Origin: Cladocopium goreaui
Taxonomy: Eukaryota > Sar > Dinophyceae > Suessiales > Symbiodiniaceae
Length of the DNA: 64,000 nucleotides
Direction: 5' to 3'
Assembly (NCBI GenBank): GCA_947184155.2
Contig: CAMXCT020001679.1
Location: forward strand, 32,501 to 96,500
Position 1 is the stretch's first letter. Every line of letters begins with the position of its first letter. Both the position numbers and the translations under genes were made by a program. Shown here piece after piece: positions 41,015-52,716 of this stretch. Under the pieces are notes generated by a model. It ran no database searches, was not told the DNA's origin, and saw only the letters and a list, made by a program, of their open reading frames with translations.

Positions 41015-41381
41015 GTAGGAAGACAACAGCACTGTAGATACATCGTTATTGACGCCATGGTTTATCCGAAGAACTGGATTTGAAAGACGAGCTTAGTACT
41101 GGAAAGACCTCAGGAGTCTTTGGACTGAATCTGGTATTCCTACATCTGGTTTTCGCGACAGAGAAGATTTTGAATTTGGAAGTTACGATATTATGCATGA
41201 ATCGAACGAGATGAGTTTTGGATGATGCTTTATCATCTACTTTGTGTTTTGGAAGACGTGTTCTTCTTTGGCTATCTTTTGATCATGAATGTGATCTGGA
41301 ACATGAACATTTTTCTGCGGATCATCGAATACTATTGGTATCCGTACATGACAGTGATGTGAGTGGATGAGATGTCATGTC
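41015..41381 (+). other. Spacer before the 3' LTR
   Basis: No ORF or repeat seen. It ends in the GTCGAAAGGG purine tract. Confidence 0.5.
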
Positions 41382-41388
41382 GAAAGGG
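41382..41388 (+). promoter_or_regulatory. Polypurine tract of the non-autonomous element
   Basis: GAAAGGG directly precedes the TG-TATGG start of the 3' LTR. Confidence 0.75.
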
Positions 41389-41390
41389 TG

Positions 41391-42969
41391 TATGGAAATT
41401 TGACGCCCTATGGGAGCACCCTTTGGGTAAGGGTGAAGCGACATGCCATTCATCGTGGTTGTATAGTTTTATGCACAGAAGATACGTGGAAGGCTACTAC
41501 AAGAGTTCATCGCTTACACATGACGCGAATGGTAGAGAACACTCTACTTGTTGCGGAAGGAATCTGTGTATTTGACCTAGAGGTTGGTCACAATATTCTA
41601 TTAGTCTTTGGACTTATCATTCTCTGACATCCTGAGATGTCATTGATCAGTGTTGACCTGAATGTAGCGTATTGAGCAGTTCTACATCTTATTCTGGATT
41701 CTACTTGAGTCTGGTACAGCTTATTGCTTGAGCTGAAGACACCTACATTGGTTCGACATCGAGATTTCCTATTGTGTCTTCGACACTGAGAAGTTTATTC
41801 TCTCCAAGTGATGAGAACACAGCTAGAAACTCTTGGAGAAGAGTTTAAGTTAGCTGGAAATATCTGATGGAGAGAACCTAGTATACTTTGAGTCTTGGAC
41901 CTTGAGATGCATTGGCATTGTGAGGACAATGGCCACATTTGCTCATCTTATTTGTCTGAGAGTTTTGTGATGAGATGTTTCGGTATTGTGAGGACAATAC
42001 CTACATCATCGTCATCGTGACCTAGGATCATACACTTGATCTTATGGTGTGCGTTTTATCGTTCCTGAGAAGACTTTGGTTATCTCTATGAGGGCGACAT
42101 TGTTTTGAGACGACTTTGGTCTACATTGTGGATTGGCTATTACAGTGGTCGAAAGACTTCAGCGATACAACTGTATTTGGCTGACCTACATTGACAATGT
42201 CGAACAGAACATTCTATTCTACATTAAGGTTTGAAGCTGTGAGATGCTATCTCTATGTGGAAAGCTGATTTGGAGAAGGAACGTTGTGTTCTGACTATGT
42301 TTTGTATTCAGAAGAAGGTTGTACAGATACCTTGTGTGAATCACTTCGTTCTTGAGAAGTTAGCCAGCAAGCTGACTAATGAGCTGGTTATTCACGTTTG
42401 GATGAGAACCAGTTTGATTTGAGAACTTTTGGAAGTGTTTCGATGTTTTTGAATTCATCTAGTGAAATTGAGTTTTGTAGACTTGTAGCAGCTGGAATAG
42501 TTTCAACAGACCTTTCTTTGAAGAACTTGAGGTTTGTTAACTGGAAACCTGGAATCGAGTTTACCAGTTGAGACATCGGCTCGAAGGACTGGTGTCAGAA
42601 GTTCATTTAATGAACAAGAGCTGCTGTGTCACTTAACTTGACATAAGACAGACCTACAGAGGGATTACTTTTCCTCCTTTGCTTCTTGTTTTGTCTTGTT
42701 TTGTTTGTTTGTTGTGTTTGTGTTTCCCTGTGACTGATCGTGTTGCGTCTGGAGCGAAAAGAAGAGGCTTGACGTCAGCATGTGGGAGTCGAGGGTGAAA
42801 CAGTCTTCTTGACACGGTATTGCTTTAGTTTAATTAGGTTTGTGAATTTACGCTCTGCGCTTGTATTTGGTGTGCGTGGTTGACGTACGCGTCTGCCTGC
42901 GTAGTTCTGTAGGAATTTTGATGAAGCGTTAGATCTGACCGCAGATCTGTGCACGGCGCTTTTTTCACA
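41391..42969 (+). repeat. 3' LTR of the non-autonomous element
   Basis: It matches 30473-32021 with an additional 30 bases near 42040-42069. It ends TTTTTCACA and is followed by GGACG. Confidence 0.92.
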
Positions 42970-42974
42970 GGACG

Positions 42975-43575
42975 CCTGACAGTGGAATCCTTCTGAAAAC
43001 AACAGAGGAAGGAAAGACTTTGAGTGATTTCTGGAGGAATGACGACCTGGTCTAAAATGAAACAACAATCCCAGTATGGTCAGCAGAAGGTCGTTTTACT
43101 CTGGAAGCTTTCAGTGACAGCTCATGGGCTGATTGCCGAACAACAAGAAGGAGCACAAGCTCTGGCCTCATTTTCTTGAATGGAGCCCTGGTTACGAGCA
43201 TATGCAGGACTCAGGCTTCAGTGGCACTTTCAAGCTGTGAACTTTACGCTGCAAATGGATTGATGGTGGAATGCATCCTTTTATCCCGTTTGTGCAAGTT
43301 CCTAGCTGGTAATGAAAGTGAGACAAGCAATGAGGTGGTGCAACAGAGGCTTTTCATGGATTCGTCTTCGGCATTAGCATTGATCCGCAGAACTGGAACA
43401 GGGAGATTGAAACACATCCAGATCAAGCAGTTTTATTTGCAAAATTTGCTGCGGACTGGTGTATTTTTCAGTTTTCAAAATCAGTACCAAAATCAACCCT
43501 GGAGATCTCAACACGAAACGTCTCAGTGGAGAACGCAGGAAGTTCTTGGGAAGACTCATTGGACATCGCTCGTGT
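42975..43575 (+). pseudogene. Copia element 2: RNase H part
   Basis: Broken frames encode AFSDSSWADCRTTRRSTSSG (start of copia RNase H), SSCELYAANGLMVE (the Glu box), MDSSSALALIRRTG (the third Asp box) and the closing segment INPGDLNTKRLS. The order continues directly from the RT part at 30472, confirming a single element split by the nested insertion. Confidence 0.88.
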
Positions 43576-44520
43576 GAATGTTGCAGCAGCTTCCCAATCT
43601 CCTTGTTCTTCAGCTTGAGCGCGTCGGTTTTGCAACGAAGCCAGCGCATTCTGAAGTCGAAGTTGGTTGGCCTGAGAAAAGGCCAGCATTCGGTCATGAT
43701 CATGTTCATCTCTATCTCCAAAGTGGATTGTCGCCCACTCACTGGATCGGAGATTCCCCCTGATCTGACTCCAAATAGCGTCTCCTGCGATCTTCTTGAG
43801 TTTCTTCATCCATGTTGATGTCTTCGTCCAGCTCAGACTCTCGAACTGCACAATCAACTTGATGACCATTGAGATTTGGGGTTCCACATAAGGTTCTTCC
43901 AATGCTGCAAGCGCTCTAACTGGGTACTGGCCACCAGTCAGATACTCGTCCAAACTCTCGTAGACACCCTCCATGTCGGTCATGAAGTCACCTTGCTGAT
44001 TGGATTCCCTAAACCTGTCATGCAAATAACAGATCTCTCGGCGAAGCATCCACCAGGCTAGCTGATCAGCAATCGAAACCTGCAAGCCATCAATGCCGGA
44101 GCATGGCGAATTGTCACCACCCGTATCCATTCGTATCGCTTCCAAATGACAGGTCCTGATAGGAGAAATACCACTCCAGCAACCAATAAAAGCGTTCCCA
44201 TGATCTGCGCCACCAGGAAGACAAACTTCATGACATAGTATGTGCAGCCGGTACTTGTAGCAACTGTCCATTCTGCCAGTGTCCACAAAACCAGTTGCAC
44301 GCCATCGCTGTTGGTCTCATCCACGTCTCCACCTGTCACAGATCCATGATCCAAAGGGACAAGGACCTTGCTCCGAGATTCCAGGTCATGGTGTTGACGT
44401 TCATGGCGCTGTTGGCGCTGGTGGCAGCTGATGGTGGTGGCAACGACCAACTTGGGGCGCTTGGCATGGCTGAGTCCTTTGTGAACATGCCTGAGGAACC
44501 CGAGGCTGAAGATCGCCACA
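43560..44520 (-). pseudogene. Minus-strand ORF remnant with a membrane segment
   Basis: Two frames overlap. The upstream one (44519-44060) encodes a membrane segment (YYVMKFVFLVAQIMGTLLLV) followed by VIWKRYEWIRV. The downstream one (44140-43560) encodes a long helical region with LRREICYLHDRFRESNQQGD, ANQLRLQNALASLQNRRAQA and GDWEAAATFTRAMSNE. A frameshift near 44120 would join them. I do not recognise the family; it could be a host gene piece or a retroelement product. Its 3' end overlaps the copia 2 remnant. Confidence 0.5.
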
Positions 44521-45230
44521 TGGTAGGCTGCAGAAAATTCGAAGCCTATGATTTAGGCGATGCTGGACGTCATGGAGAAGGTCAACAAGGAGTTCAGCAA
44601 ACGATATGGACAGGTATGCATACATGGACAAGTACAACAAATGGATGGATGAATGTGATCACATGGAAAAGTACAACAAGCCCATGGACAAGCCTAGGCA
44701 GTGAAAGAGATAGCAGTCAAAGAGATATGGCATGGGCATGCGTACGCAGAAGTTGGAGTGAGATGGTGCACCAGACTGGCAAGTGGTACAGTCTTGACAA
44801 TGGAGAAGCCTGGAACTTGGTGAACGAGAACTTGGTAAAAGAGATTGAGCCCAATGACAAGCACGGCAATTTGAACCACTTCTTGGAGATGAATGAGATG
44901 AATGAGTAGGACATGATGGACTATGAGCAGCACTTGGTGTTCGACAAGTTCAAGGTGTTCGATGGAGCATGGTTCTTGGTGAACATCAACGACAAGCTTG
45001 GCTTTGCACATTGCTTGGACTACATCGACCTCAAGATCTTCGAGCATCACTACATGAACAACTACGTGGACACGGTCTTCAATGGTTGGCAGTGCTTGGT
45101 GAAGTATGTCTTCAAGGTCAGTATCTTGCATCATTGGGCTTGCCCAATGTGTCTATGCGGAACTCTGCGTTGGTCGGGTGGTGGTGGGGTTGTGGAAGGT
45201 CTCTTGCCAAGTTGGAAGTTCCACTTCTAA
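44521..45230 (+). other. Weak ORFs, Met/Asp/Lys-rich
   Basis: Open frames at 44295-44909 and 44913-45230 encode peptides rich in Trp, Met, Asp and Lys from a region with many TGGACAAGTACAACA-like words. Composition is biased by this repeat. I cannot assign function, and would not call a gene with confidence. Confidence 0.3.
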
Positions 45231-45674
45231 ACTTCCTTCCTTTCGGTCCAGTTGGACATTCTTGCAATTCACTGGCAACGTTTATTTCTTCAGGCTGATG
45301 ACGTTTCAATTTGGATGTCTTGGATTTTCAGTTTTCGAATTGGCAGTTGCTTTCCAGTGCGTTGAGTTCTTTTCAGTCGCTGCTTCATTTTCGATGTGTT
45401 GATTTTCTGTGCTGTCATTTTCACAGTTTGATTTGATCTGCTCCTGAATGTCTCGACAGTTCATGGTTTTACGATTCAAGTTTATTTTCAGTGATGTGGC
45501 ATTTCGACAAATTCTTGCAGGTTCACTCAAACATTGCGTTGTCACTTCATTGGAGTTCAAGGTCATTACGTATTCTCTGAAGCTCTGGCTTTGAAATTTT
45601 CTGAAGGTAGTGGGGCGCTTTGCCTTTCCAACAAATGGTTGGACGTAGGTAGGTAGGGAGCCGGCTCCGGCGCC
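45231..45674 (+). other. T-rich leader upstream of YR1
   Basis: Repeated TTTTCAGTT words but no ORF with support. Probably the 5' untranslated part of the YR element. Confidence 0.4.
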
Positions 45675-46494
45675 ATGGAAGAGTGGTGGCCCAATTTGAA
45701 TGAAGGGATTCTTTCTCATTTGCAGCGGGTTTTCGTGACTCCTCTTCGTTTAGATGCTGCTTTTGACAATGATGAAGAAATTGCCATTTTACTCGAATCC
45801 GAATTCCCTGACATTCTTCCTGAAGATGTGCTGGATTCAGTTGCAGTCTTGTCACAGTGGAAGGAGGAGATGGCCAGGCCTTTGAAGCGCGCACGTGCAG
45901 GCTCACCCGTACAAGTGCAATTTGCATACTTGAGATGCATGTCAAACAGAAGCAGAAGAGATACAGAGAAGATCCTGCTGATGCTCGGACAAAGAGGTAT
46001 GAATCGGAGCGCAGGAAGTACTCGAATTTGCTGGCTCAGATCATCATCCAAGCCGGGCTCCCTATCGCTGAGCTTGTGAGAACGCTGGAGGACCCTCGGA
46101 GTGGCTGGTTGCATTTGTTTGCTGCAAGGCGTGGGAACACCCTGAAGAATAGTTACAAAGTTTGGAAGCCGTTTGAACAGTGGTTGGAATGGAACCGTGG
46201 GTACCTTTATCCCAAAGGGGTCAGGGATGCCATCGACTATTTGCAGCATAGAGTGGATGACGGTTGTGGGAAGACAGTTCCGCAATCATTGCATGCGGCC
46301 ATTTCTTTGATCGAACAGCTCGGGAGAGTCCCCAGTGATGTCAGGATCTCAGAGGATCCATTGTGGATTGGACACATCAAGTCCTGGGCGGCGGAGTTGG
46401 CAGAAGATGCAGCACCCAGGAAGCCTGCTGAGATGTATACAGTTATGACATTCTTACAGCCACAGCCTGAGGGTTCCAAATATTTATTTTTATC

Positions 46495-46745
46495 AAAAAA
46501 TTATCCCATCACCTGTTGAAAAATTATCCCTAGTACGTTTTGGAAATATCAAAAAAATATCACAGCTTGTGTTGGAAATATCAAAAAATTATCCCAAGTA
46601 TGTGTTGGAATTATCAGAAATTTATCCCATGTATGTGTTGAATTTATTAACAATTTATCCCCTGTATGTGTTCGAATTATCAAAGAATTATCCGAAGTAT
46701 ATATTGGAATTATTAAACATTTATCCCGAGTATGTCTTGGTTGCA
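46495..46745. repeat. 37-bp tandem repeats in the TIR element
   Basis: About seven imperfect units of the form TTGGAATTATCAAAAA-TTATCCC-GTATGTG. Confidence 0.85.
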
Positions 46746-46804
46746 ATGTTAACTATTACAAAAATAAAACTGGATAGCGACAGATTACCTGTTGGCGGCT
46801 GGGG

Positions 46805-48446
46805 TGCCCAAAGTCCATGTACATTGCAGCCTTGCGCTGTTCAAACCTTGGGAGAGTCACCTTCAGCACGTTTGCCAGGATGATTTGCTGACAAAGAAAT
46901 TTTCGTAGGATGGAGGCTGGTGTCCTGAGAGGACAAACAGAATGATAAAAAAATGATAATTTTTTCAGAATGATAAAAACAATGATAAAAAAATGATAAT
47001 TTTTTGATGATTTTTTGATGATTTTTGAAGGTTTTGCTTCAAAAGAGAAAATCAAGCAAAACCCTAGGAAATCATCAAAAAATCATCAAAAAATCATCGT
47101 TTTGCTTGAAAAAACAAAGAAAACTTGCCAAAATCTGGATGTTCATTGTTTTTCCAACAAAACGATGATTTTTTGATGATTTTTTGATAATTTTTTGATG
47201 ATGTTTGAAGGTTTTGCTTCAAAAGAGAAAATCAAACAAAACCTAGGAAATCATCAAAAAATCATCAAAAAATCATCGTTTGGCTTGAAAAAACCAAGAA
47301 AACTTGCCAAAATCTTGGATTTTCATTGTTTTTCCAGCAAAACGATGATTTTTTGATGATTTTTTGATGATTTTTGAAGGTTTTGTTTCAAAAGAGAAAA
47401 TCAAACAAAACCTAGGAAATCATCAAAAAATCATCAAAAAATCATCGTTTTGCTTGAAAAAACCAAGAAAACTTGCCAAAATCTTGGATTTTCAAAATTT
47501 TTCCAGCAAAACGATGATTTTTTGATGAATCAAACAAAAAAACCTAGGAAATCATCAAAAAATCATCAAAAAATCATCGTTTTGCTTGAAAAAACCAAGA
47601 AAACTTGCCAAAATCTTGGATTTTCAAAATTTTTCCAGCAAAACGATGATTTTTTGATGATTTTTTGATGATTTCCTAGGTTTTGTTTGATTTTCTCTTT
47701 TGAAGCAAAACCTTCAAAAATCATCAAAAAATTATCAAAAAATCATCGTTTTGCTGGAAAAACAATGAACATCCAAGATTTTGGCAAGTTTTCTTGTTTT
47801 TTTCAAGCAACCCGATGATTTTTTGATGATTTTTTGATGATTTTTTGATGATTTCCTAGGTTTTGTAAATCATCAAAAAATCATCAAAAAATCATCAAAA
47901 AATCATCGTTTTGCTGGAAAAACCTTGAAAAACCAAGATTTTGGCAAGTTTTCTGGGTTTTTTCAAGCAAAACGATGATTTTTTGATGATTTCCTAGGTT
48001 TTGTTTGATTTTCTCTTTTGAAGCAAAACCTTCAAAAATCATCAAAAAATCATCAAAAAATATCAAAAAATCATCAAAAAATCATCGTTTTGCTGGAAAA
48101 ACCATGAAAATCCAAGATTTTGGCAAGTTTTCTTGGTTTTTTCAAGCAAAACGATGATTTTTTGATGATTTGTTGATGATTTCCTAGGGTTTTGCTTGAT
48201 TTTCTCTTTTGAAGCAAAACTTTCAAAAATCATCAAAAAATCATCAAAAAAATATCATTTTTTTATCATTGTTTTTATCATTCTGAAAAAATTATCATTT
48301 TTTTATCATTCTGTTTGTCCTCTCAGGACACCAGCCTCCATCCTACGAAAATTTCTTTGTCAGCAAATCATCCTGGCAAACGTGCTGAAGGTGACTCTCC
48401 CAAGGTTTGAACAGCGCAAGGCTGCAATGTACATGGACTTTGGGCA
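46805..48446. repeat. Palindrome of about 1.6 kb built of nested inverted repeats
   Basis: Left arm from 46805 and right arm to 48446 are inverted copies, pairing from the outer 120-bp exon-like segment inward through several units of about 175 bp (GAAGGTTTTGCTTCAAAAG, CCTAGGAAATCATC, CATCGTTTTGCTTG, AACTTGCCAAAATC). The centre is near 47625. DNA of this type should extrude as a cruciform or give a long double-stranded RNA. Confidence 0.88.
48325..48446 (+). other. Exon-like segment in the palindrome arm
   Basis: After a T-rich tract and CCTCTCAG (a 3' splice-like site), an open stretch encodes a plausible peptide (ILRKFLCQQIILANVLKVTL and PRFEQRKAAMYMDFGH). The inverted copy at 46780-46925 extends further and ends CCAACAG-GTAATC, a 5' splice-like site. 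It may be a captured exon; the parent gene is unknown. Confidence 0.45.
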
Positions 48447-50112
48447 CATGATGCCAAGACATCTAGAATCTAGAATCTAGATCTAATTGATTCTGCTATG
48501 GAGGTTGCCTTGCCCCATGGCCATATGTAGGGGTATTGAGGTTTTGAGGTTTTAACCAAAACCTGGATGGACTTAGTACTTGGTAAGCTCGTATGGCTAC
48601 TGTATGTGATACTAAAAATCAAATGGTGATAATTCTGGAAAGCTCAAATGATAAAAAGCATGATAATCCTGAAACGCTCATATGATTAAGAAATGATAAT
48701 TCTTGAGCTGGGCAAGGATAAAAAAACAATAATTTTGGAAACCTTAAAGAACAAAAAATGATAATTGTTCTCAAACAGATGATGTTTTTTGATAATTTTG
48801 AGGAAGCCAAAATGATAAAAAAATGATAAAATAATTGTTTTTCAATTTCCAGCCCGTGGCTGGCCACGCAAGTCATAAGTATACAGTTGCAATGTTGATT
48901 TCTTTGGAGCTGACCATTGTTGACGAAGCTGAACAGCTGTACACCCGTGCACTCTCCTGGATTGTTTTGTGCATGGTCTGGGGGGCGATGAGATGTGATG
49001 ACATGCAATCCGCATTGCCTCACAGGTCTGTTTTATCCAACTTTGGATTGCGTTTGGTCTTGGGGCGCTCGAAAACAACAGGCCCTGATAAGCCCCAGAA
49101 GGAGGTGTCGGTCCACGTGCTGAGGACCACTTCGTTGACTGGGGAGGATTGGCTGAAGGTGGGTTTTGACATTTGGTCTGCAGACCCTTTCAATTACAAG
49201 CGTGATTACATGGTGATGGAGCCCAACAAAGGATGGGATGGAGTGAAAAGGAAGTTCTTGGCCCCTGCTGGACTGAGCAGTGCAGTCTCCAAGCTCCTTG
49301 GAGGCCTTGCAGTCCCGCGGAGAACCGCCCTGGGCTGGGAACTGATGCCGGCCCAGCATTTGCTGCCGGATGGGCTTGAGTCATTTTTCAGTGGGCACAG
49401 TCCACGGAACTTTGTGACTTCGGTGGCTGCAGCCTTGGGTTTTTCCAAGGACGAGCGGGCATACCTTGGAAGATGGAGCATGGGGATGGTGTCCTCTGAG
49501 GAGTATGTGCGCACCTCCCGTCAGGTGATTTTCAAGATCCAGGAGGCCGTCAACAAGTCCCTGGTTGATGGATCAGGGGACCCATTTTACGAAGATGAGA
49601 CCATTGGCAAGCTTTGTGAGTTTGCCTCAGCATCTGGGGCAAATCCCAATCGAATTAAGAAGAGGCACTCGGTGCTGGTGTATGGAGTACCTGGTGGATC
49701 TCCCTGTCTTGGTGGAGTTTACCCAACGCTTCAGGTGTTGCCGGAAGATTGGGATGAGAATGATGACAGAGACGGCACCGAGATGGACCTGGCAGAAAAG
49801 GTCGCTTCGCATGCTGCAAAGGAGGCATTGGCATCACAGCATTTGGGGAAGTATTTCATCACCATTTCTCGGAGGACAGCGCTCCGACGGTTGCACATGG
49901 CTGGATGTTTTGTGAAGCCCGATCGGTGCTGTGAAGTTTCTTTCATGGATGAGGTCCAGCAGGACTCTTTTGATGCAATCTGTCAGGCTTGCAAGAAGAG
50001 GATGATGGCTGAGTGTGGAAAGGACCCGCCAGAGATGTCCACATCCACGGCATCGTCTTCTTCGACGGCGTCAGTGCTCAGCGCCGGCGGTCAGCCAGTT
50101 GGAGAGAGTTAG

Positions 50113-50616
50113 AACGCTTGCTTTGTTTCATTCAGGTTGCCCCTCTCTGGCTTCCAGTTTGGCTTAGATGGGCCATTGATCCAGTCGGCATTCTTCCATG
50201 GTGAGGAAAAACAGTGGCGGCTGTAGGTGTCAATCGTTTTCAGTTGAGACTGTCTTGCCAATTTGACACTTCAGTTTGCCATTCTGTCATTTCAGTTGCA
50301 ACCACGTTTAGACGTGGTGAATTGTCATGGACTTGTATGTCCTTGCACATGGCTCAGACCTAAGGGTGCCATCCAGGTTTCAACAAGCACGTTAAGACGG
50401 GCTGTTACATGTGCATTCCATTTTTCAATTATTGGTCTCTTTTTGCATTTTCCTCAGCTTGTGCTTTCATTTCAGTTTCAACTGTCAGGGCTAATTGGAT
50501 TCAGGTTTCAGTTGTTTGGCTTGGACCTCAATCGGCGTTTTAATGTCGCTTTTGCAGTTGGTTGTTGCACATTGTAGGATCCTTCAACTGCTCTAGGGCC
50601 TCCTGTCACGGTCGCA
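50113..50616 (+). other. Spacer between YR1 and the gag-like gene
   Basis: T-rich with many TTTCAG words. No ORF with support. Confidence 0.4.
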
Positions 50617-51858
50617 ATGGACCCTGCTGCTCAGAGAGAGTTTGTCAAGGATCACATGGATTCAGATCTGCAGTTTATACTTGGTGACAGCGGTGTTTCC
50701 CTGCTTAATCAGGTTGCAATTGCGAGGCACTACGGAACACTCAGGAAGTTCAACGCGTTGGGGGACGACAGAGCGGCGATTAGGACAGCTTGTTTGCAAG
50801 ATTTTGCCATCAGTCCTGATAGCCCTGAAAGCAGGTCACAGATTGCTTCAATCGTTTCTTCTTGGGAGACAGCGAAAGAGTATCTTGCAAAAGAACTGGA
50901 ACTGAGAGCGGAGGCCAAGGTGCTTGGACAACCTAGGATTCTCCAGATCCACGAACGTCAGGCGATGCTGAGGGCTGTCGAGGCCTCACATGGGGCTTTG
51001 GGGGATTCAGAATGTCCGGCTGCTGACTATTTGAGTTTGAAGGCAGAAGAAACAGAGGCAAACGAACCCACTGCCTCACCATTAGATGAGATCATCAGCA
51101 AGCTTGCTTCAGCGAGCTCCTCCATTCAATCAACTGTTGATGGCACAGGCCATATACGGGTTACACGTACCAAGACGAAGTCGAAGATGCCATCTACGAC
51201 TGAAGAATACCGTAAGGTGATGAAAGTTGAGATGTTCTCATGGTTGGCAATGGCATCAAGGTACAAATCAAAGCACTGGCTTCATGGACTCACTGCAGAT
51301 CCTTTCTTGAAGTTTGTTGAGTATGTGTTGGGAGATCGGGTGTACGGTATCCAGATACCAACATCGGAAGGGGCACAACAGAAGCTCCGCCCTGACTGGG
51401 CAATTGTGCTGGCCTATGGGCAGAAACTCCGGAAGGAGGCTATGAGGCGAGTTATGGAGGGCCACACACTTGCCGACGCTCTCAACTCAGTAATCAAAGA
51501 TGCAGACTTGAAAGAAGCTTATTTCACAACCCCTGTTGCTTTGAAGGCCTCACTGAGTGACGCACAACCCAACAAATGGCAGAGGTTCAATTCAAAGGGT
51601 TCTTTCAGCGGCAAGTCTTCTCCAAGTTTTGCCAAAGGCAAAGGGAAGGGCAAGGGAAAATCCAAGTCCTCGAATCAGGCTGACAGTCGTTTGAAAGGGC
51701 TCAATTTGGCTTGGCGTACACCTGACAACAGGGAATTATGCTTCGCGTGGAACTCAGGGGATTGCCCAGGCACTTGTGGAAGAGTTCATCAATGTCGTGT
51801 CAAGGGCTGCTATGCTGGTCATAAAGCGATAGAACACAAGCAGAAGAAGGACTCTTGA
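50617..51858 (+). CDS. Gag-like protein of YR element 1, with CCCH-type zinc motif
   Basis: ATG at 50617, 413 codons. The N-terminal 170 residues are helical and partly coiled (SSWETAKEYLAKELELRAEAK). A central globular part has WLAMASRYKSKHWLHG and RPDWAIVLAYGQKLRKEAMR. A basic Lys/Gly-rich linker (KGKGKGKGKSKSS) precedes a Cys/His cluster, CFAWNSGDCPGTCGRVHQC...CYAGH, of the CCCH zinc-finger kind. This layout suits a nucleic-acid-binding particle protein. It ends at a TGA (51856-51858) that is in phase with the following methyltransferase-like frame, which has no other stop between, so the two may be read through as one product. Confidence 0.75.
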   Translation: MDPAAQREFVKDHMDSDLQFILGDSGVSLLNQVAIARHYGTLRKFNALGDDRAAIRTACLQDFAISPDSPESRSQIASIVSSWETAKEYLAKELELRAEAKVLGQPRILQIHERQAMLRAVEASHGALGDSECPAADYLSLKAEETEANEPTASPLDEIISKLASASSSIQSTVDGTGHIRVTRTKTKSKMPSTTEEYRKVMKVEMFSWLAMASRYKSKHWLHGLTADPFLKFVEYVLGDRVYGIQIPTSEGAQQKLRPDWAIVLAYGQKLRKEAMRRVMEGHTLADALNSVIKDADLKEAYFTTPVALKASLSDAQPNKWQRFNSKGSFSGKSSPSFAKGKGKGKGKSKSSNQADSRLKGLNLAWRTPDNRELCFAWNSGDCPGTCGRVHQCRVKGCYAGHKAIEHKQKKDS

Positions 51859-52716
51859 CAGAAAACAGGTGCAGCTGTTGTTGACTCCGCTGCACCAACA
51901 ACTCCTAGTTGCAAGGCGCCTCCATCAGAGGTCCCATGCGTCAAGGTGATGTATCTTTTCGCAGGGGCAAGGCGCCACTCAGATGTTGCAGCTTGCCTGA
52001 GGCAAGCCGAGGCCTCAGGGAATATCAAGTTAATTCTCAAAGAATTTGACATTGAGCGTTCCCCTGACCATGATCTCACCAATGTTGCTTTGTGGACCGA
52101 GATTCTTGAAACTCTTGATGAGGGTTCCTGGTTCATCATTGTGTCACCGCCCTGCAACACTTTCAGCAGGGCAAGATTTCAACGGCGCCATCCAGGCCCG
52201 AGACCAGTGCGAACGAAGGCATGGCCCAGGGGATTTCCATGGTTGAGCAATGCAAACAAACAGAAGGTTGCCGAAGCAAATTTTTTCGTTGATAAATGTA
52301 TTGAAGCCTGCGAGCGTGCTGCCAATTCCAATGGGTTTTTCATTTTGGAACATCCAGAAGATTTGGGAGTTGTTGATGATGAGCATCCTGGCTCTATTTG
52401 GCAGTGGCCAGAAATTTTGGAGCTCATTCCCAAATGCAATGCTTGTTGTTTTGCGATCCATCAATGTAGGTTTGGGGCCATTACACCCAAGCCGACACGT
52501 TTGTTGACCAATTTGCAAGTTTCTGATTCTCGCTGTCACATGTCGCTGCCAAAATTTGATCGGTCTGGTTTTTACAAAGGGCCACTGCCACGGAAATGTG
52601 GCCACCGTCATTCACATACTTTGATTGGAAAGACTGGCACTAGATGGAACACAAGCCCAAGTGCAGCATACCCGCCACAGATGTGTCAATTTCTTGCTAA
52701 GGGTGCCCTCCGTTGA
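51859..52716 (+). CDS. Cytosine methyltransferase-like protein of YR element 1
   Basis: Open in phase with the gag-like ORF from just after its TGA; the globular part starts at about 51946 (VMYLFAGARRHSDVAACL). Motif I-like LFAG, motif IV-like VSPPCNTFSRAR with the PPC Cys nucleophile, EHPEDLG (compare ENV of motif VI), and the TPKPTRLLTN block appear in the usual order. I infer a C5-type DNA methyltransferase fold, modified. DIRS elements of other organisms usually carry a Dam-like adenine methylase (DPPY), which this is not. It ends KGALR-TGA in the conserved boundary sequence. Confidence 0.78.
   Translation, partial: QKTGAAVVDSAAPTTPSCKAPPSEVPCVKVMYLFAGARRHSDVAACLRQAEASGNIKLILKEFDIERSPDHDLTNVALWTEILETLDEGSWFIIVSPPCNTFSRARFQRRHPGPRPVRTKAWPRGFPWLSNANKQKVAEANFFVDKCIEACERAANSNGFFILEHPEDLGVVDDEHPGSIWQWPEILELIPKCNACCFAIHQCRFGAITPKPTRLLTNLQVSDSRCHMSLPKFDRSGFYKGPLPRKCGHRHSHTLIGKTGTRWNTSPSAAYPPQMCQFLAKGALR

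Larger units (their letters stand above)
46443..48878. mobile_element. TIR element with 8-bp target duplication and giant palindrome
   Basis: GTATACAG is on both sides (46435-46442 and 48879-48886). The ends are imperfect inverted copies: TTATGACAT...CAGCCACAGCCTG against TTATGACTT...CAGCCACGGGCTG. An 8-bp duplication fits hAT-type or similar cut-and-paste transposition. No transposase is encoded. A 37-bp tandem repeat fills 46495-46745 and the centre is a long palindrome. Confidence 0.82.
45675..50112 (+). pseudogene. YR1: tyrosine recombinase gene, split by a 2.4-kb insertion
   Basis: ATG at 45675. One frameshift near 45940 changes frame; the N-terminal helical region then runs to 46442, where the TIR insertion begins. 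It resumes at 48887 in phase once the insertion and one target copy are removed. The catalytic part has R (AMRCDD, codon 48991), the HxxR box GHSPRN (codons 49396 and 49405), RW (49471-49476) and the nucleophile Tyr in EEYVR (codon 49504). This is the R...HxxR...(H/W)...Y set of tyrosine recombinases, used for integration of a circular cDNA in DIRS-type elements. A C-terminal Cys-rich extension (YFITISRRTALRRLHMAGCF...CQACK) follows. The split and frameshift inactivate it. Confidence 0.85.

Noticed and set aside
43459-43818. Plus-strand continuation of copia 2 beyond 43575
   Set aside because: After the closing RNase H motif the plus frame loses copia character, while the minus strand reads as helical protein.
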